Source of the DNA: Natrinema sp. SYSU A 869
GTDB lineage: Archaea; Halobacteriota; Halobacteria; Halobacteriales; Natrialbaceae
Length of the DNA: 64,000 nt
Assembly: GCF_019879105.1 (NCBI RefSeq)
Contig: NZ_CP082249.1
Span: 1 to 64,000 of the forward strand
Direction: 5' to 3'
The position numbers and the translations under genes are program-made. Under the pieces are notes generated by a model. It saw only the letters and a list, made by a program, of their open reading frames with translations, made no database searches and was not told the DNA's origin. Below, piece by piece: positions 26,159 through 34,940 of the stretch; position 1 is the first letter of the stretch; each line of letters opens with the position of its first letter.

Positions 26159-27349
26159 ATGTCGCTCGTCGGGGTGGAAACGGGCGTGACTCCAGATCCA
26201 GATCAGTGTACTCGCAGACGGATACTCGGCGCGGTCGGAGCAACCGGGGCCGCGGCAGCGGTCGGCCTCGGGGGCTCCGGGACCGGCGTTGCACAGAACG
26301 AAACCGCTGACTCGAACGCGACGGCCCAGGAGGGTGACGGGAGCGATGTCGACAGTCCGTACACGGAGACGTATCGCAATACCATCGATTCCGTCGTCCT
26401 TGTCACCGTCTCCGGGACGAGCGGTGTTCCGGGTGGCGGTGGCGGCGGCCTCGGCTCCGGGTTTGTCATCGACGACCAGTATATCGTGACCAACAATCAC
26501 GTCGTCGAGAGCGCGAGCGAGGACGGGATCGAGATCCAGTTCAGCAACGAGGAGTGGCGAGCCGCATCGATCGTCGGCACCGACGCCTACAGTGACCTCG
26601 CCGTCCTCCGCGTCGAGGACGTACCCGACATCGCCACCGGTCTCTCGTTCTCGGAGTCCGAGCCCGTAATCGGTCAAGAAGTGCTGGCGATCGGCAATCC
26701 GCTCGGCCTCGATGCGTCGGTCTCTCAGGGGATCGTCAGCGGAATCGATCGATCGCTCCCGAGCCCCACCGGCTTCTCGATTCCGGCCGCGATCCAGACC
26801 GATGCACCGATCAACCCTGGTAACAGTGGCGGCCCGCTGGTGAGCCTCGAGGGCGAGGTTCTCGGCGTCGTCTTCGCCGGGGCCGGCCAGACCATCGGCT
26901 TTGCGATCTCCGCGTTGCTGGCGAACCGAGTCGTGCCCGCGCTCATCGAGGACAGTACGTACGAACACCCCTACATGGGCGTCGGCGTCCAACCGGTTGG
27001 CCCGGAGATCGCCGCCGAAATCGGCCTCGAGGAAGCCACTGGCGTGCTAGTCATGGAGGTCGTTCCGAACTCGCCTGCAGACGGCGTCCTCGAGCCGGGC
27101 AGTACCAGTCGCCCAGCCAGCGGTGACGTAATCGTCGCCATCAACGGCGAGGAGATACCCAACCAGAATCAGCTCTCGTCGTATCTCGCCCTCGAGACCT
27201 CGCCCGGTGAGACGATCGAACTCGAGATCGTTCGCGATGGTGACCGGCAAACGGTCGAGTTAACCCTCGCGGAGCGACCGGAGGTGGAACTGCCACAGAC
27301 GCCGGTTCCGGGCGGACCGGGCGAACGACCGCCGACATCGGAGCCGTAA
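26159..27349 (+). CDS. HtrA/DegP-like serine protease with PDZ domain, exported
   Basis: 396 residues from the ATG at 26159. The N-terminus CTRRRILGAVGATGAAAAVG is a twin-arginine signal. The trypsin-like domain has His in TNNHVVESA, Asp in AYSDLAVLRV and Ser in NPGNSGGPLVS. A PDZ domain occupies the last about 110 residues (YMGVGVQPVGPEIAAEIGLE, then GDVIVAINGEEI). It degrades or refolds misfolded exported proteins. The Gly-rich loop VPGGGGGGLGSGFVI precedes the first strand. The tail is Pro-rich. It ends 11 bases before the next gene and may be cotranscribed. Confidence 0.92.
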   Translation: MSLVGVETGVTPDPDQCTRRRILGAVGATGAAAAVGLGGSGTGVAQNETADSNATAQEGDGSDVDSPYTETYRNTIDSVVLVTVSGTSGVPGGGGGGLGSGFVIDDQYIVTNNHVVESASEDGIEIQFSNEEWRAASIVGTDAYSDLAVLRVEDVPDIATGLSFSESEPVIGQEVLAIGNPLGLDASVSQGIVSGIDRSLPSPTGFSIPAAIQTDAPINPGNSGGPLVSLEGEVLGVVFAGAGQTIGFAISALLANRVVPALIEDSTYEHPYMGVGVQPVGPEIAAEIGLEEATGVLVMEVVPNSPADGVLEPGSTSRPASGDVIVAINGEEIPNQNQLSSYLALETSPGETIELEIVRDGDRQTVELTLAERPEVELPQTPVPGGPGERPPTSEP

Positions 27350-27360
27350 TTCGACCACAG

Positions 27361-28314
27361 ATGATGACGGAAATCGGATACAAACTCATCTGCGAGGAGC
27401 ACGGCCCGAACGATCTCGTCGAATACGCCCAACTCGCCGATGATTCGGCGTTCGAATTCGCGATGATCTCCGATCACTACCACCCCTGGACCGCGAGTCA
27501 GGGAGAGGCTCCGATGGTCTGGAACGTGATCGGCGCGATCGCACAGGCGACCGACGACCTGCGATTGGGGACCGGAATCACCTGCCCAATTAGCCGCGTA
27601 CATCCGGCGGTCGTTGCGCAGGCGGCCGCGACGGCTGCGGCGATGCTCCCCGGGCGGTTCTTCCTTGGCGTCGGCGCTGGCGAGCAGTTGAACGAGCACA
27701 TTTTGGGTCATCGCTGGCCAGAACACGAGGTTCGACTCGAGATGCTCGCCGAGGCGATCGAGATCATCCGGACTCTCTGGGTGGGCGAGACGACGAGCTA
27801 CCACGGCGAGTATTACACCGTCGAGAACGCGCGACTGTTCACCCTCCCCGACGACCTCCCGCCGATTCCGATCGCCGCGGACGGGCCGAAAGCGGCCCGA
27901 TTCGCGGGCGAGCTGGGAGACGGGGTCGTCGGCGTCAGTCCCAACTCGGACCTGCTCGAGACCTTCGCGGACGCTGGCGGCGAGGGACCGCGATACGGTG
28001 AGGTCACGGTCTGTTACGACGAAGACGCGGACGCGGCGGTCGAACGCGCACACGAGATCTGGCCCATCGAAGGATTGCCGGGCGAATTGATGTGGGAGCT
28101 GTCGACGCCGGCTCACTTCGAGCAGGCCACACAGACGGTAACCGAGAGCGAGATTGCGGAGTTAATTGTCTGTGGTGACGACCCCGACGACCACGTCGCC
28201 GCGATCGAGGAGTACGTCGACGCGGGATACGACCGCGTGGTTGTCCACCAGATCGGTTCGAATCAGGCCGAGTTCGTCGAGTTCTACGAAGAAAACGTGT
28301 TACCGTCGTTCTGA
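27361..28314 (+). CDS. F420-dependent LLM-class oxidoreductase (G6P dehydrogenase-like)
   Basis: 317 residues of the luciferase-like TIM-barrel fold. EIGYKLICEEHGPNDLVEYA and EFAMISDHYHPW are typical of F420-dependent glucose-6-phosphate dehydrogenase relatives; LGTGITCPISRVHP and LGVGAGEQLNEHI form the cofactor-binding core. The true substrate is unknown: in haloarchaea this subgroup is large and rarely tested. Tandem ATGs at 27361 and 27364 are both possible. It lies 11 bases after the HtrA stop. Confidence 0.85.
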   Translation: MMTEIGYKLICEEHGPNDLVEYAQLADDSAFEFAMISDHYHPWTASQGEAPMVWNVIGAIAQATDDLRLGTGITCPISRVHPAVVAQAAATAAAMLPGRFFLGVGAGEQLNEHILGHRWPEHEVRLEMLAEAIEIIRTLWVGETTSYHGEYYTVENARLFTLPDDLPPIPIAADGPKAARFAGELGDGVVGVSPNSDLLETFADAGGEGPRYGEVTVCYDEDADAAVERAHEIWPIEGLPGELMWELSTPAHFEQATQTVTESEIAELIVCGDDPDDHVAAIEEYVDAGYDRVVVHQIGSNQAEFVEFYEENVLPSF

Positions 28315-28354
28315 CGGACGTTATCGGCCACTCTCCCTCGAATCTACTACCACC

Positions 28355-28561
28355 TTAGCCCTCCTCCTCCTCACTCTCCGCTTCTTCCTCGAGATCCTCG
28401 AGGTCATCGGCGTCCTCGCGCGGCGCGTTCTGGGTACCGAGATCGTCGTCACCCTCGTCGACCTCGTCGGGATCACGATCGACCCGCTCGAGTTCGTCCT
28501 CTATTTCCGCTTCTCGTTCCGCCTCGTACTCGTTTGCTCTGTCTGAGTCATCTTCGGCCAT
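28355..28561 (-). CDS. Small highly acidic protein, uncharacterised
   Basis: 68 residues from the ATG at 28561 (MAEDDSDRANEYEAEREAEI). Over half the residues are Asp or Glu, with no hydrophobic core, so it is probably disordered. A GTG at 28633 would add 24 residues that overlap the leader of the divergent secE. It converges on the F420 enzyme gene. Coding is supported by strong acidic bias in one frame and its position next to secE-spt5, but no function can be given. Confidence 0.5.
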   Translation of the reverse strand: MAEDDSDRANEYEAEREAEIEDELERVDRDPDEVDEGDDDLGTQNAPREDADDLEDLEEEAESEEEEG

Positions 28562-28676
28562 GAACGAGGGTTCGTCGCCGAGCGGTTTGGACGCGGGGCC
28601 GTCGAGTGCAACGTCGGCGTCGCCCACCGTCACGATCGGTGGCGTGACGGCCGTGGTTACTGAGCGGACACGAAAG

Positions 28677-28685
28677 ACAGATAAA
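28677..28685 (+). promoter_or_regulatory. TATA box of secE-spt5
   Basis: CAGATAAAAG lies about 28 bases before the secE ATG at 28712, which suggests a leaderless secE-spt5 mRNA. Confidence 0.5.
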
Positions 28686-28711
28686 AGACCCCGCGCTGTG
28701 AATAGACATAT

Positions 28712-28888
28712 ATGGACGTTCCGTACGACCTCACCTCGTACATTCGGGTGCTGAAGATGGCAACGACACCCACTACTGAGGAGTTCCTCCAGGTATCGAA
28801 GATCGCCGGTGCAGGTATCCTTCTGGTCGGCCTCATGGGATTCCTCATCGGCGCGATCATGCTGCTCCTGCCCGGTGGTGGCGTCTAA
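28712..28888 (+). CDS. secE: Preprotein translocase subunit SecE (Sec61 gamma)
   Basis: 58 residues. An amphipathic N-terminal helix ([20 protein letters not shown]) is followed by one membrane helix ([20 protein letters not shown]). That is the complete archaeal SecE, which clamps the SecY channel. Its TAA (28886-28888) overlaps the ATG of spt5 by one base, the conserved archaeal secE-spt5 pair. Confidence 0.93.
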   Translation: MDVPYDLTSYIRVLKMATTPTTEEFLQVSKIAGAGILLVGLMGFLIGAIMLLLPGGGV

Positions 28889-29325
28889 TGGGTATCTTCG
28901 CTGTCAAAACGACGGCGAGCCAGGAACGCACCGTCGCGGACATGATCATCAACCGCGAGGAGTCGGAAATCCACGCCGCACTCGCACCCGACTCACTGAC
29001 CTCCTACGTGATGGTTGAGGCCGAGGGCAATGCAGCCCTCAATCGCGTCCTCGAGGACATTCCGCACGCGCGGAGCATCGTCCCCGGCGAGTCAGACATC
29101 TCGGAGGTCGAGCACTTCCTCTCGCCGAAACCGGACGTCGAAGGGATCGCCGAGGGCGACATCGTCGAACTCATCGCTGGCCCGTTCAAGGGCGAGAAGG
29201 CCCAGGTCCAGCGCATCGACGAGGGGAAGGATCAGGTGACAGTCGAACTGTACGAGGCAACGGTTCCGATTCCCGTAACGGTGCGGGGCGACCAGATTCG
29301 CGTGCTCGATAGTGACGAACGGTAG
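28888..29325 (+). CDS. spt5: Transcription elongation factor Spt5 (NusG homologue)
   Basis: 145 residues. The NGN domain ([20 protein letters not shown] up to about 85) binds the RNA polymerase clamp and keeps it processive. A KOW domain follows ([20 protein letters not shown], then [15 protein letters not shown]). Length and domains are those of archaeal Spt5. Its final codons and stop form the first of a series of downstream hairpins (29314-29331). Confidence 0.95.
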   Translation: MGIFAVKTTASQERTVADMIINREESEIHAALAPDSLTSYVMVEAEGNAALNRVLEDIPHARSIVPGESDISEVEHFLSPKPDVEGIAEGDIVELIAGPFKGEKAQVQRIDEGKDQVTVELYEATVPIPVTVRGDQIRVLDSDER

Positions 29326-29471
29326 TTCGTCGGACCATGCGAACGGGCAGTTCGGGACGGTTTCACCGTCCCGCAGTGCCCGTGAGCAGACAGTGACGAG
29401 CGCGTTAGCGCTCGTTAAGCAGTCAGCGCGGCGAAGCAGCGCTGAATATAGCGACGAACGATAGTTCGTCG
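29314..29471. repeat. Cluster of related hairpins after spt5
   Basis: Hairpins: 29314-29331 (GACGAAC/GTTCGTC, holding the spt5 stop in its loop), 29353-29373 (CGGGACGGT/ACCGTCCCG), 29396-29415 (ACGAGCGC/GCGCTCGT), 29424-29444 (CAGCGC/GCGCTG) and 29452-29471 (CGACGAAC/GTTCGTCG). The first and last are near copies; the third is a variant with compensating changes. The remainder of 29472-29775 holds no gene; 29680-29760 is AT-rich upstream sequence of the next gene. Confidence 0.85.
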
Positions 29472-29775
29472 AATACCGGAACGGCCGCACATTGCGGGCC
29501 GACTCCGATGACACGGAAGATTCGGTTCTCGGCTCGCTCGCCGTGAACACCGCTTCATTGGACGCGCGTTTCTCCGTAACCTCGAGTCCTCACCAACCAA
29601 GGATCCGATCCCAGTTGTACTGTTCGCTAGTCTCCTGTGCGCCGTTGGATCGAGTTCCCTCTGCCCGCCCGTCTATCATCTTCTATGTATTCCAATATAT
29701 CCAAACGCGGATAAAAATTATACATTAGGTTGTGAAATTATATCCTGTTCGCATCAGAACCGAGAACGATTTCCA

Positions 29776-30582
29776 ATGCCAACAACCGAACACGTGAATT
29801 CGACCGCAGAGAACAGCGATACGTCGAATACTGTCTCGAGACGGCGGCTCCTTGGGTCCGCGGCGGCGACAGTCGTCGCGAGCGCCAGCCTGAGTGTCGC
29901 GTCGAGGTCGGTCGCGGCCGACACTGACGAGATCGCGGAGCTCGACTTTCGAGACGGCGTCCCTGACGTCGCCGACGCGCCCCAAGCCGAAGCCGAGGTC
30001 GTGTTCAAGATCCACGGCTACACGAGTTCGTCGGCGAGCGTCGAGCGGGCCGCGACGTTCCGGGAGACGGCGAGTGCAGTCGGCTACGACGAGCCCGTCA
30101 CGGCAGTCACCTGGGATGACAGCAGTCTGCCAACATCGGCGATCCAGAGTGCCAGAGACACGGGAGACCTGTTCGCCACCTGGCTGGCGGACTACACCGA
30201 CGCGAACCCGTCGACGACGATCCGTATTCTCGGTCACTCGATGGGTGGTATCGTCCAGATGGAAACGCTCGCGGCTATCGACGGGGATTTTACGGTTGCG
30301 ACGGTAGACAGTATCGGTTCGTTCGAGGCGTCCGACGCGCCCTGCGAAGACGGTGCCTTCTTCGATGCTATCCAGGCGTCGGCCGACGCAGTCCACAACT
30401 ACTACTCGACGAACGACGGCGTCGCCAGGCTGGGGAGTGGCCCGGCTGACTGCGGCAGCTGGTTCAGTGATGGCACTACGCCGGACAACTACGACGATAT
30501 CGATGTGAGCGATTCGGTCTCTGATCACTCCGCCTACAGGGAGGAGACCGGCTGCGTGTCAGCGATCGTCAACAACTACTGA
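29776..30582 (+). CDS. Tat-exported alpha/beta-hydrolase (lipase-like)
   Basis: 268 residues. The Tat signal is SRRRLLGSAAATVVASASLS (about 18-37). The hydrolase core has an oxyanion strand VVFKIHGYTSSSAS (about 75), nucleophile Ser in GHSMGGIVQ (about 155) and a likely catalytic His in SDHSAYREE near the C-terminus; the acidic member may be Asp in YSTNDGVARL. Two Cys pairs in the C-terminal half could form disulphides outside the cell. Substrate unknown; lipids or esters are the family guess. Confidence 0.8.
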   Translation: MPTTEHVNSTAENSDTSNTVSRRRLLGSAAATVVASASLSVASRSVAADTDEIAELDFRDGVPDVADAPQAEAEVVFKIHGYTSSSASVERAATFRETASAVGYDEPVTAVTWDDSSLPTSAIQSARDTGDLFATWLADYTDANPSTTIRILGHSMGGIVQMETLAAIDGDFTVATVDSIGSFEASDAPCEDGAFFDAIQASADAVHNYYSTNDGVARLGSGPADCGSWFSDGTTPDNYDDIDVSDSVSDHSAYREETGCVSAIVNNY

Positions 30583-30756
30583 CGACGAGCCTCCTGATCG
30601 TCCGCTTCCGGCGTCGTTCGGTGTCGACTCGCGCTCCAGACGAACAGGAAGCGGACGAGCGGAACGACGGTAGTCCGAGAAATCGTCCACAGTCGGCACG
30701 TCCAGTAGCGATGAGAGACCCACCATTAGTCGCGGAGACGATGACGAGACGGATCG

Positions 30757-31044
30757 CTACCGCTTCAATTCCGTCGCAATCGCTTGCATATTCGCTTCTG
30801 ATTCGATCTCCTCAAGTAACTCTTCGCGTTCTCTGACTGCCTCGGAGCTGGCACCGTAGGCGCGAACGTACTCGGCGCGGCTGTGTTCGGTAAAGACGTG
30901 TCGAATCGCGAGGTAGCCATCAGGCACGACGGTCCCGCAGACCTGGCACTCACGACGCTGGTGCTTTGTCGCCTGATGAACGACGGCCGACTCGACATCC
31001 TCGAAGACTGCGCCACAGCCGTCGATCCCGCATTCCCAGGCCAT
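30757..31044 (-). CDS. Small C2H2-like zinc-binding protein
   Basis: 95 residues. CGIDGCGAVF...HQATKH is a C2H2-type finger; CQVCGTVVPDGYLAIRHVF...H is a second Cys2/His-containing unit. The C-terminal 40 residues are a charged helix (SSEAVREREELLEEIESEAN). A haloarchaeal family of unknown function that could bind DNA or protein. Its gene is convergent with the hydrolase and divergent from the PHP gene. Confidence 0.72.
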   Translation of the reverse strand: MAWECGIDGCGAVFEDVESAVVHQATKHQRRECQVCGTVVPDGYLAIRHVFTEHSRAEYVRAYGASSEAVREREELLEEIESEANMQAIATELKR

Positions 31045-31233
31045 TCGTTACTGACACTCGAACCGCCCTCCTAATGATCCTTTCGCAGCAAAACCAATTG
31101 GCCAGAATACATGTTGTCCGATACCCTTCATAGGACAGAACCTCCTCACCGAGGCATGCTGGCGACTGACAGGGCGGTCTCGAGTGGCCGCCAAATCAGA
31201 ATTCATAACCCGGCTGTCCCGGAAGTAGTGTTC

Positions 31234-31998
31234 GTGACCGATGGAGTGACGTTCAGAATCGACTGTCACGTGAAGGTGCTGGACGAGACGGTCGTCGAAC
31301 GAGCCAAACGGGCCGGCCTCGACGCGATCGTCTACGCACCCCACTTCACCCGCCTCCCGGAGATCCGCGATCGAGCGGCGGCTTACTCCGACGAGGACCT
31401 GCTGGTGATCCCCGGGCGTGAGGTGTTTACCGGCACGTGGCGAGACCGCAAGCACATCCTCACGATCGGCCTCGACGAGCCCGTGCCCGATTTCATCCCG
31501 CTCGAGGCAGCGATGGCCGAGTTCGACCGACAGGACGCGACGGTGCTCGTTCCCCATCCCGAATTCGCGAATGTGAGTCTCACCGAGGCGGATCTGCGGA
31601 CGTATGCCGAGACGATCGACGCAATCGAAATATTCAACCCGCGTCACTTTCCGTGGAACAACCGCCGCGCGCGCGAACTCGCAGACACGCTCTCAATACC
31701 GCCGTTTACCTCGTCGTATGCCCATGTTCGGCGGTCTGTTGGCGTCGCCCACACCGCGTTCGATGCGGCCATCGAGACCGAGGCGGACGTCGTGACCGCG
31801 CTCGCGGATGGGACCGCCCGCCGGGTCACCTACGATAACGGCCTCGAGCACTGGGCGACAACGACGATGGAACTCGGCCACCTCGTCTATGAGAACACCT
31901 GGAAAAAGGTCGATCGCCTCTTTCTCTCGGGGACGGAGCCGACCCATCCCCACCACATCGCCTATGACGGTCGGTTCGACGACGTTGCCGTTTACTAA
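31234..31998 (+). CDS. PHP-domain metal-dependent phosphoesterase-like protein
   Basis: About 254 residues from the GTG at 31234 (a GTG at 31246 is an alternative; a TATA-like TTCATAACC box near 31201-31211 favours a leaderless start here). FRIDCHVKVLDETV carries the first metal motif, modified from HxH to DxH; APHFTRLPEI, VIPGREVFTG, LVPHPEFAN and SSYAHVRRSVG are the later metal ligands. The fold is that of histidinol-phosphate phosphatase and the PolX PHP domain. The substrate is unknown. The frame is open upstream to 31111, but those residues look non-coding. Confidence 0.75.
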   Translation: MTDGVTFRIDCHVKVLDETVVERAKRAGLDAIVYAPHFTRLPEIRDRAAAYSDEDLLVIPGREVFTGTWRDRKHILTIGLDEPVPDFIPLEAAMAEFDRQDATVLVPHPEFANVSLTEADLRTYAETIDAIEIFNPRHFPWNNRRARELADTLSIPPFTSSYAHVRRSVGVAHTAFDAAIETEADVVTALADGTARRVTYDNGLEHWATTTMELGHLVYENTWKKVDRLFLSGTEPTHPHHIAYDGRFDDVAVY

Positions 31999-32024
31999 GT
32001 TCGGACTCGCTCTCGAGTCGGTAG

Positions 32025-32501
32025 TTACGTCTCGTCGGGCCGTTCTCCGGCCGATTCCCGGATCTCTGAGAGCGTCTTTGCGACCCGATCCCAGTGACTC
32101 CCGCGCCAGAAGTACTGGCCGCAGTCACGACAGGCCCATATCTCGAGTGTCGACGGATTGGGTGCGTACTCCGGCGTCGACGCCGTCGGCTCGACGGGCT
32201 CGAGCAGGCCGTTACACCGCCCACAAAAGCCGGGGTCGTCCGCGAGGGTGAGATCGAGTCCTGCTACGTCGAGTGCCGCGAGTTGCTCCTCGACGTCGCG
32301 AGACTCGAGCAGGATTGACTCATCGGCGCGACTCGCGAGGTCAACGTCTCGAGTGACGACCGTCCGATCTTCGCCTCGAGCGACGGCGAGGAGGTCGTCG
32401 TCGGCCTCGAGTCCGCGATCGCCCGCGTAGGCGGTGTCGTAGTTACACATCCGGAGATATGAGACGAGACCGCCGCACATGACGTCGAGGAGGATGCGCA
32501 T
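32025..32501 (-). CDS. Mut7-C RNase-domain protein
   Basis: 158 residues. The N-terminal PIN-like half (MRILLDVMCGGLVSYLRMCN, ADDDLLAVA, TVVTRDVDLASRA) has conserved Asp residues for metal binding. The C-terminal zinc ribbon is CGRCN and CRDCGQYFWRGSHWDR. This is the stand-alone archaeal form of the Mut7-C nuclease family; RNA is the likely substrate. It ends near the PHP gene stop (convergent) and lies 33 bases upstream of the polX stop. Confidence 0.85.
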   Translation of the reverse strand: MRILLDVMCGGLVSYLRMCNYDTAYAGDRGLEADDDLLAVARGEDRTVVTRDVDLASRADESILLESRDVEEQLAALDVAGLDLTLADDPGFCGRCNGLLEPVEPTASTPEYAPNPSTLEIWACRDCGQYFWRGSHWDRVAKTLSEIRESAGERPDET

Positions 32502-32534
32502 GGGAACAGCGTGAGATGAGAGCGTTCCAGCCGA

Positions 32535-34286
32535 TTAGTGGAGGAACTCGCGGAGGTCGTCGAGTTCCCAGGTGTTGATCACGTCGTCCGGTTCGGCCCA
32601 GCCGCGACGCGCCGTGTGGACGCCCCAGCGCATGTACTCGAGCGTCGAGGGCTGGTGGGAGTCGGTGTTGATCGCGATCGGCGCGCCCTCCTCGAGAGCG
32701 GCTTGGACGGCGCTGCCCCAGAGGTCGAGTCGGCGGGGGTTGCTGTTGACCTCGAGAGCGGTGTCGTGTTCGGCGGCGGCTTCGCCGAGCGCGGTCGCGT
32801 CGAAGTCGAGCCCGGACCGCTCGTTGAGCAGGCGGCCGCTTGGATGACCCAGCACGTCAATCGCCGGGTTCTCGATCGCGTGGACGAGCCGCTCCGTGGC
32901 GGTCTCCGCGTCCTGGTCGAGCGCGCTGTGCGTCGAGGCGACGATCACGTCTAGGGCCTCGATCACGTCCTCGGAGAGGTCGATCTCGCCCTCGGCGTCG
33001 ACATTAGCTTCGATCCCGGCGAAGACCTCGATCTCCGCGTCGTCGCCGACCGCGTGGATCTCCTCGACCTGCTCTAAGATCTCGGTATCGGAGAGACCCA
33101 TGCCGCCGACGATGCCGGGGCCCTCGGCGTGGTCGGCGATTCCGAAGAAGTCGTAGCCCCGCACCTCGGCGGCCTCGACCATCGCCTCGATGGAGGTGTT
33201 GCCGTCGGACCACTCGGTGTGGCTGTGCAGGTCGCCGCGGATATCGTCGCGCGTGAGCAGGTCCGGGAGGTCGCCGTTCTCGGCGGCTTCGATCTCGCCG
33301 CGGTTCTCGCGAAGCTCCGGCGGAATCCACGGTAGCCCGAGCGCGTCGTACATCCCCTCCTCGGTCTCGCCTGCGACCCACTCGCCGACGCGCTGTCCTG
33401 CCTCGGCGTCGTCGACATCCGAGACGTCGAAGGCACCGTACTCGTTCAACTTCATGCCGCGATCGATCGCGTAGTTGCGTAGGCTGACGTTGTGGTCCTT
33501 GCTCCCGGTGAAGTACTGGAGCGCCGAGCCGAACTCTTCGGGGACGACCACCCGGAGATCGACGCGAATCTCGCCAACGCGGATGCTGGCCTTCTCGGGA
33601 CCGGACTCGATCTCGTCGCCGGCTGACTCCCACGCAACGAATCGCTCGATGACGTCCTCGCCGGCCTCGGTCGCCGCGAGGACGTCCACGTCGCCGATCG
33701 TCTCGCGCCAGCGCCGGATCGAGCCCGCGACCTCGCAGCGCTCGACGTCGTCGATCGACTCGAGAAAGTCAAGCACGTCGTCGGCCAGCGGTCGCGCCTC
33801 GCCGAGCAACTGGCGCTGCCCGATCGTGCGGGCGAACTCGAGGTTCTCGAGGATGTTCTGCTCGGTTTTCGGACCGAATCCTTTCACGTCCTGTACCTCA
33901 CCGGCCTCGGCGGCGTCCTCAAGGTCGTCTAGTGTCTGGACTCCGAGTTCGCGATAGAGCTTCCCCGCGGTCTTGGGACCGACGCCTTCGATCCGAGTGA
34001 TGTCGGCGATATCGATCGGCAGTTCGGCGTGGAGTTCCTCGAGTTCGTCGATCTCGCCGGTCTCGACGTATTCGATGATCTTCGAGGAGATGGCGTCGCC
34101 GACGCCGTCGATGTTCTCGACGGCCTCGTGGTTGCCGGCCGCGACCTGATCGGCGATCGGCGACGGATGCGAGCGGATGTTCTCGGCCGCCCGCCGATAC
34201 GCGCGGGGCTTGTACTCGACGTCGTCGGCCTCGAGCAGGTCCGCGAACTCCTCGAATCGGGCGGCGATTTCGGCGTTGGTCGCCAT
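32535..34286 (-). CDS. polX: PolX-type DNA polymerase/3'-5' exonuclease
   Basis: 583 residues from the ATG at 34286. Order: helix-hairpin-helix 8-kDa domain (1-90), a second HhH (ITRIEGVGPKTAGKLYRELG), polymerase-beta palm with catalytic acids in IGDVDVLAA and IRVDLRVV (about 190-260), then a C-terminal PHP domain (LHSHTEWSDG, ADHAEGPG, SDTEI, INTDSHQPSTLEYMRWGVHTAR) that gives 3'-5' exonuclease and AP-site activities. It serves base-excision repair. The ATG overlaps the stop of the upstream gene (TGATG), so the two are coupled. Confidence 0.93.
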   Translation of the reverse strand: MATNAEIAARFEEFADLLEADDVEYKPRAYRRAAENIRSHPSPIADQVAAGNHEAVENIDGVGDAISSKIIEYVETGEIDELEELHAELPIDIADITRIEGVGPKTAGKLYRELGVQTLDDLEDAAEAGEVQDVKGFGPKTEQNILENLEFARTIGQRQLLGEARPLADDVLDFLESIDDVERCEVAGSIRRWRETIGDVDVLAATEAGEDVIERFVAWESAGDEIESGPEKASIRVGEIRVDLRVVVPEEFGSALQYFTGSKDHNVSLRNYAIDRGMKLNEYGAFDVSDVDDAEAGQRVGEWVAGETEEGMYDALGLPWIPPELRENRGEIEAAENGDLPDLLTRDDIRGDLHSHTEWSDGNTSIEAMVEAAEVRGYDFFGIADHAEGPGIVGGMGLSDTEILEQVEEIHAVGDDAEIEVFAGIEANVDAEGEIDLSEDVIEALDVIVASTHSALDQDAETATERLVHAIENPAIDVLGHPSGRLLNERSGLDFDATALGEAAAEHDTALEVNSNPRRLDLWGSAVQAALEEGAPIAINTDSHQPSTLEYMRWGVHTARRGWAEPDDVINTWELDDLREFLH

Positions 34287-34726
34287 CAGCGCCCCCTCCG
34301 CGCGCTGGCGTCGTCCTCTTTGCCCAACGCCTTCTTCAGGAAGGACATCCAGCGCTTGCGGTCCTGGGCCTGCTGGACCTTCTGTTCGCGCTCTAAGTCC
34401 GTCGGTCCCAGATTCTCGAGGGCGTTCAACGCCCGGTCGATGCCGATGATACTCCCGGCGAGTTCCTCGCCCGTCTCCCACGTGATATCGCCATCCTCGA
34501 TCCGCTCGAGTCGCTCGAGCCGCTCGCGTCGCAGGTTCTTCTTGGCCTGCTCGACGCGCTCGCGTTCGCCGGACGGGATCGTCTCGCGGCGCTTGATCTC
34601 GAAGACGAAGGTCTGGAGGTCGATCTTCTCCCCCTGAATCGTGATCGTCTCCGGGATGTCCGTGCCGACGGTCGCGCCCTCGCGCTCGACGCGCTCGAGC
34701 AGTTGCTTGCGCTCGTACTCTTGCAC
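34286..34726 (-). CDS. Uncharacterised conserved haloarchaeal protein (DUF5788-like)
   Basis: 146 residues from a GTG at 34726 (reads (V)QEYERKQLLERVEREGATV). Mostly helical and basic-acidic mixed; the middle reads ETITIQGEKIDLQTFVFEIK and the end QDRKRWMSFLKKALGKED. Upstream codons to 34753 follow a TTG and look less likely. It overlaps polX by one base, so a role in DNA repair or polX expression is possible but only from position. Recognition as DUF5788-like is from memory. Confidence 0.68.
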   Translation of the reverse strand: MQEYERKQLLERVEREGATVGTDIPETITIQGEKIDLQTFVFEIKRRETIPSGERERVEQAKKNLRRERLERLERIEDGDITWETGEELAGSIIGIDRALNALENLGPTDLEREQKVQQAQDRKRWMSFLKKALGKEDDASARRGR

Positions 34727-34940
34727 ACTCCGATATGGGTGGTGGGGACGCAAAAATGTACAGTCCCGACGCAGATCGAGCGAGTGGGAACAGCGATCCG
34801 TCTCTCGTCTCGGCTTCTGTGACTGAATAGCACAGAACTCGGCGAAGCGCTCTCCTGGCCCTACTGAGTGAGTGGAATCGATCGAAAAAATCCAGCGGAA
34901 ACCCCAAATCCCTTAGCGGCTCCGCACATACCCCCGGTCA

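Noticed and set aside
25529-26992. 487-codon minus-strand frame opposite the aldolase and HtrA genes
   Set aside because: It spans two well-supported plus genes and their gap; composition is that of a shadow frame.
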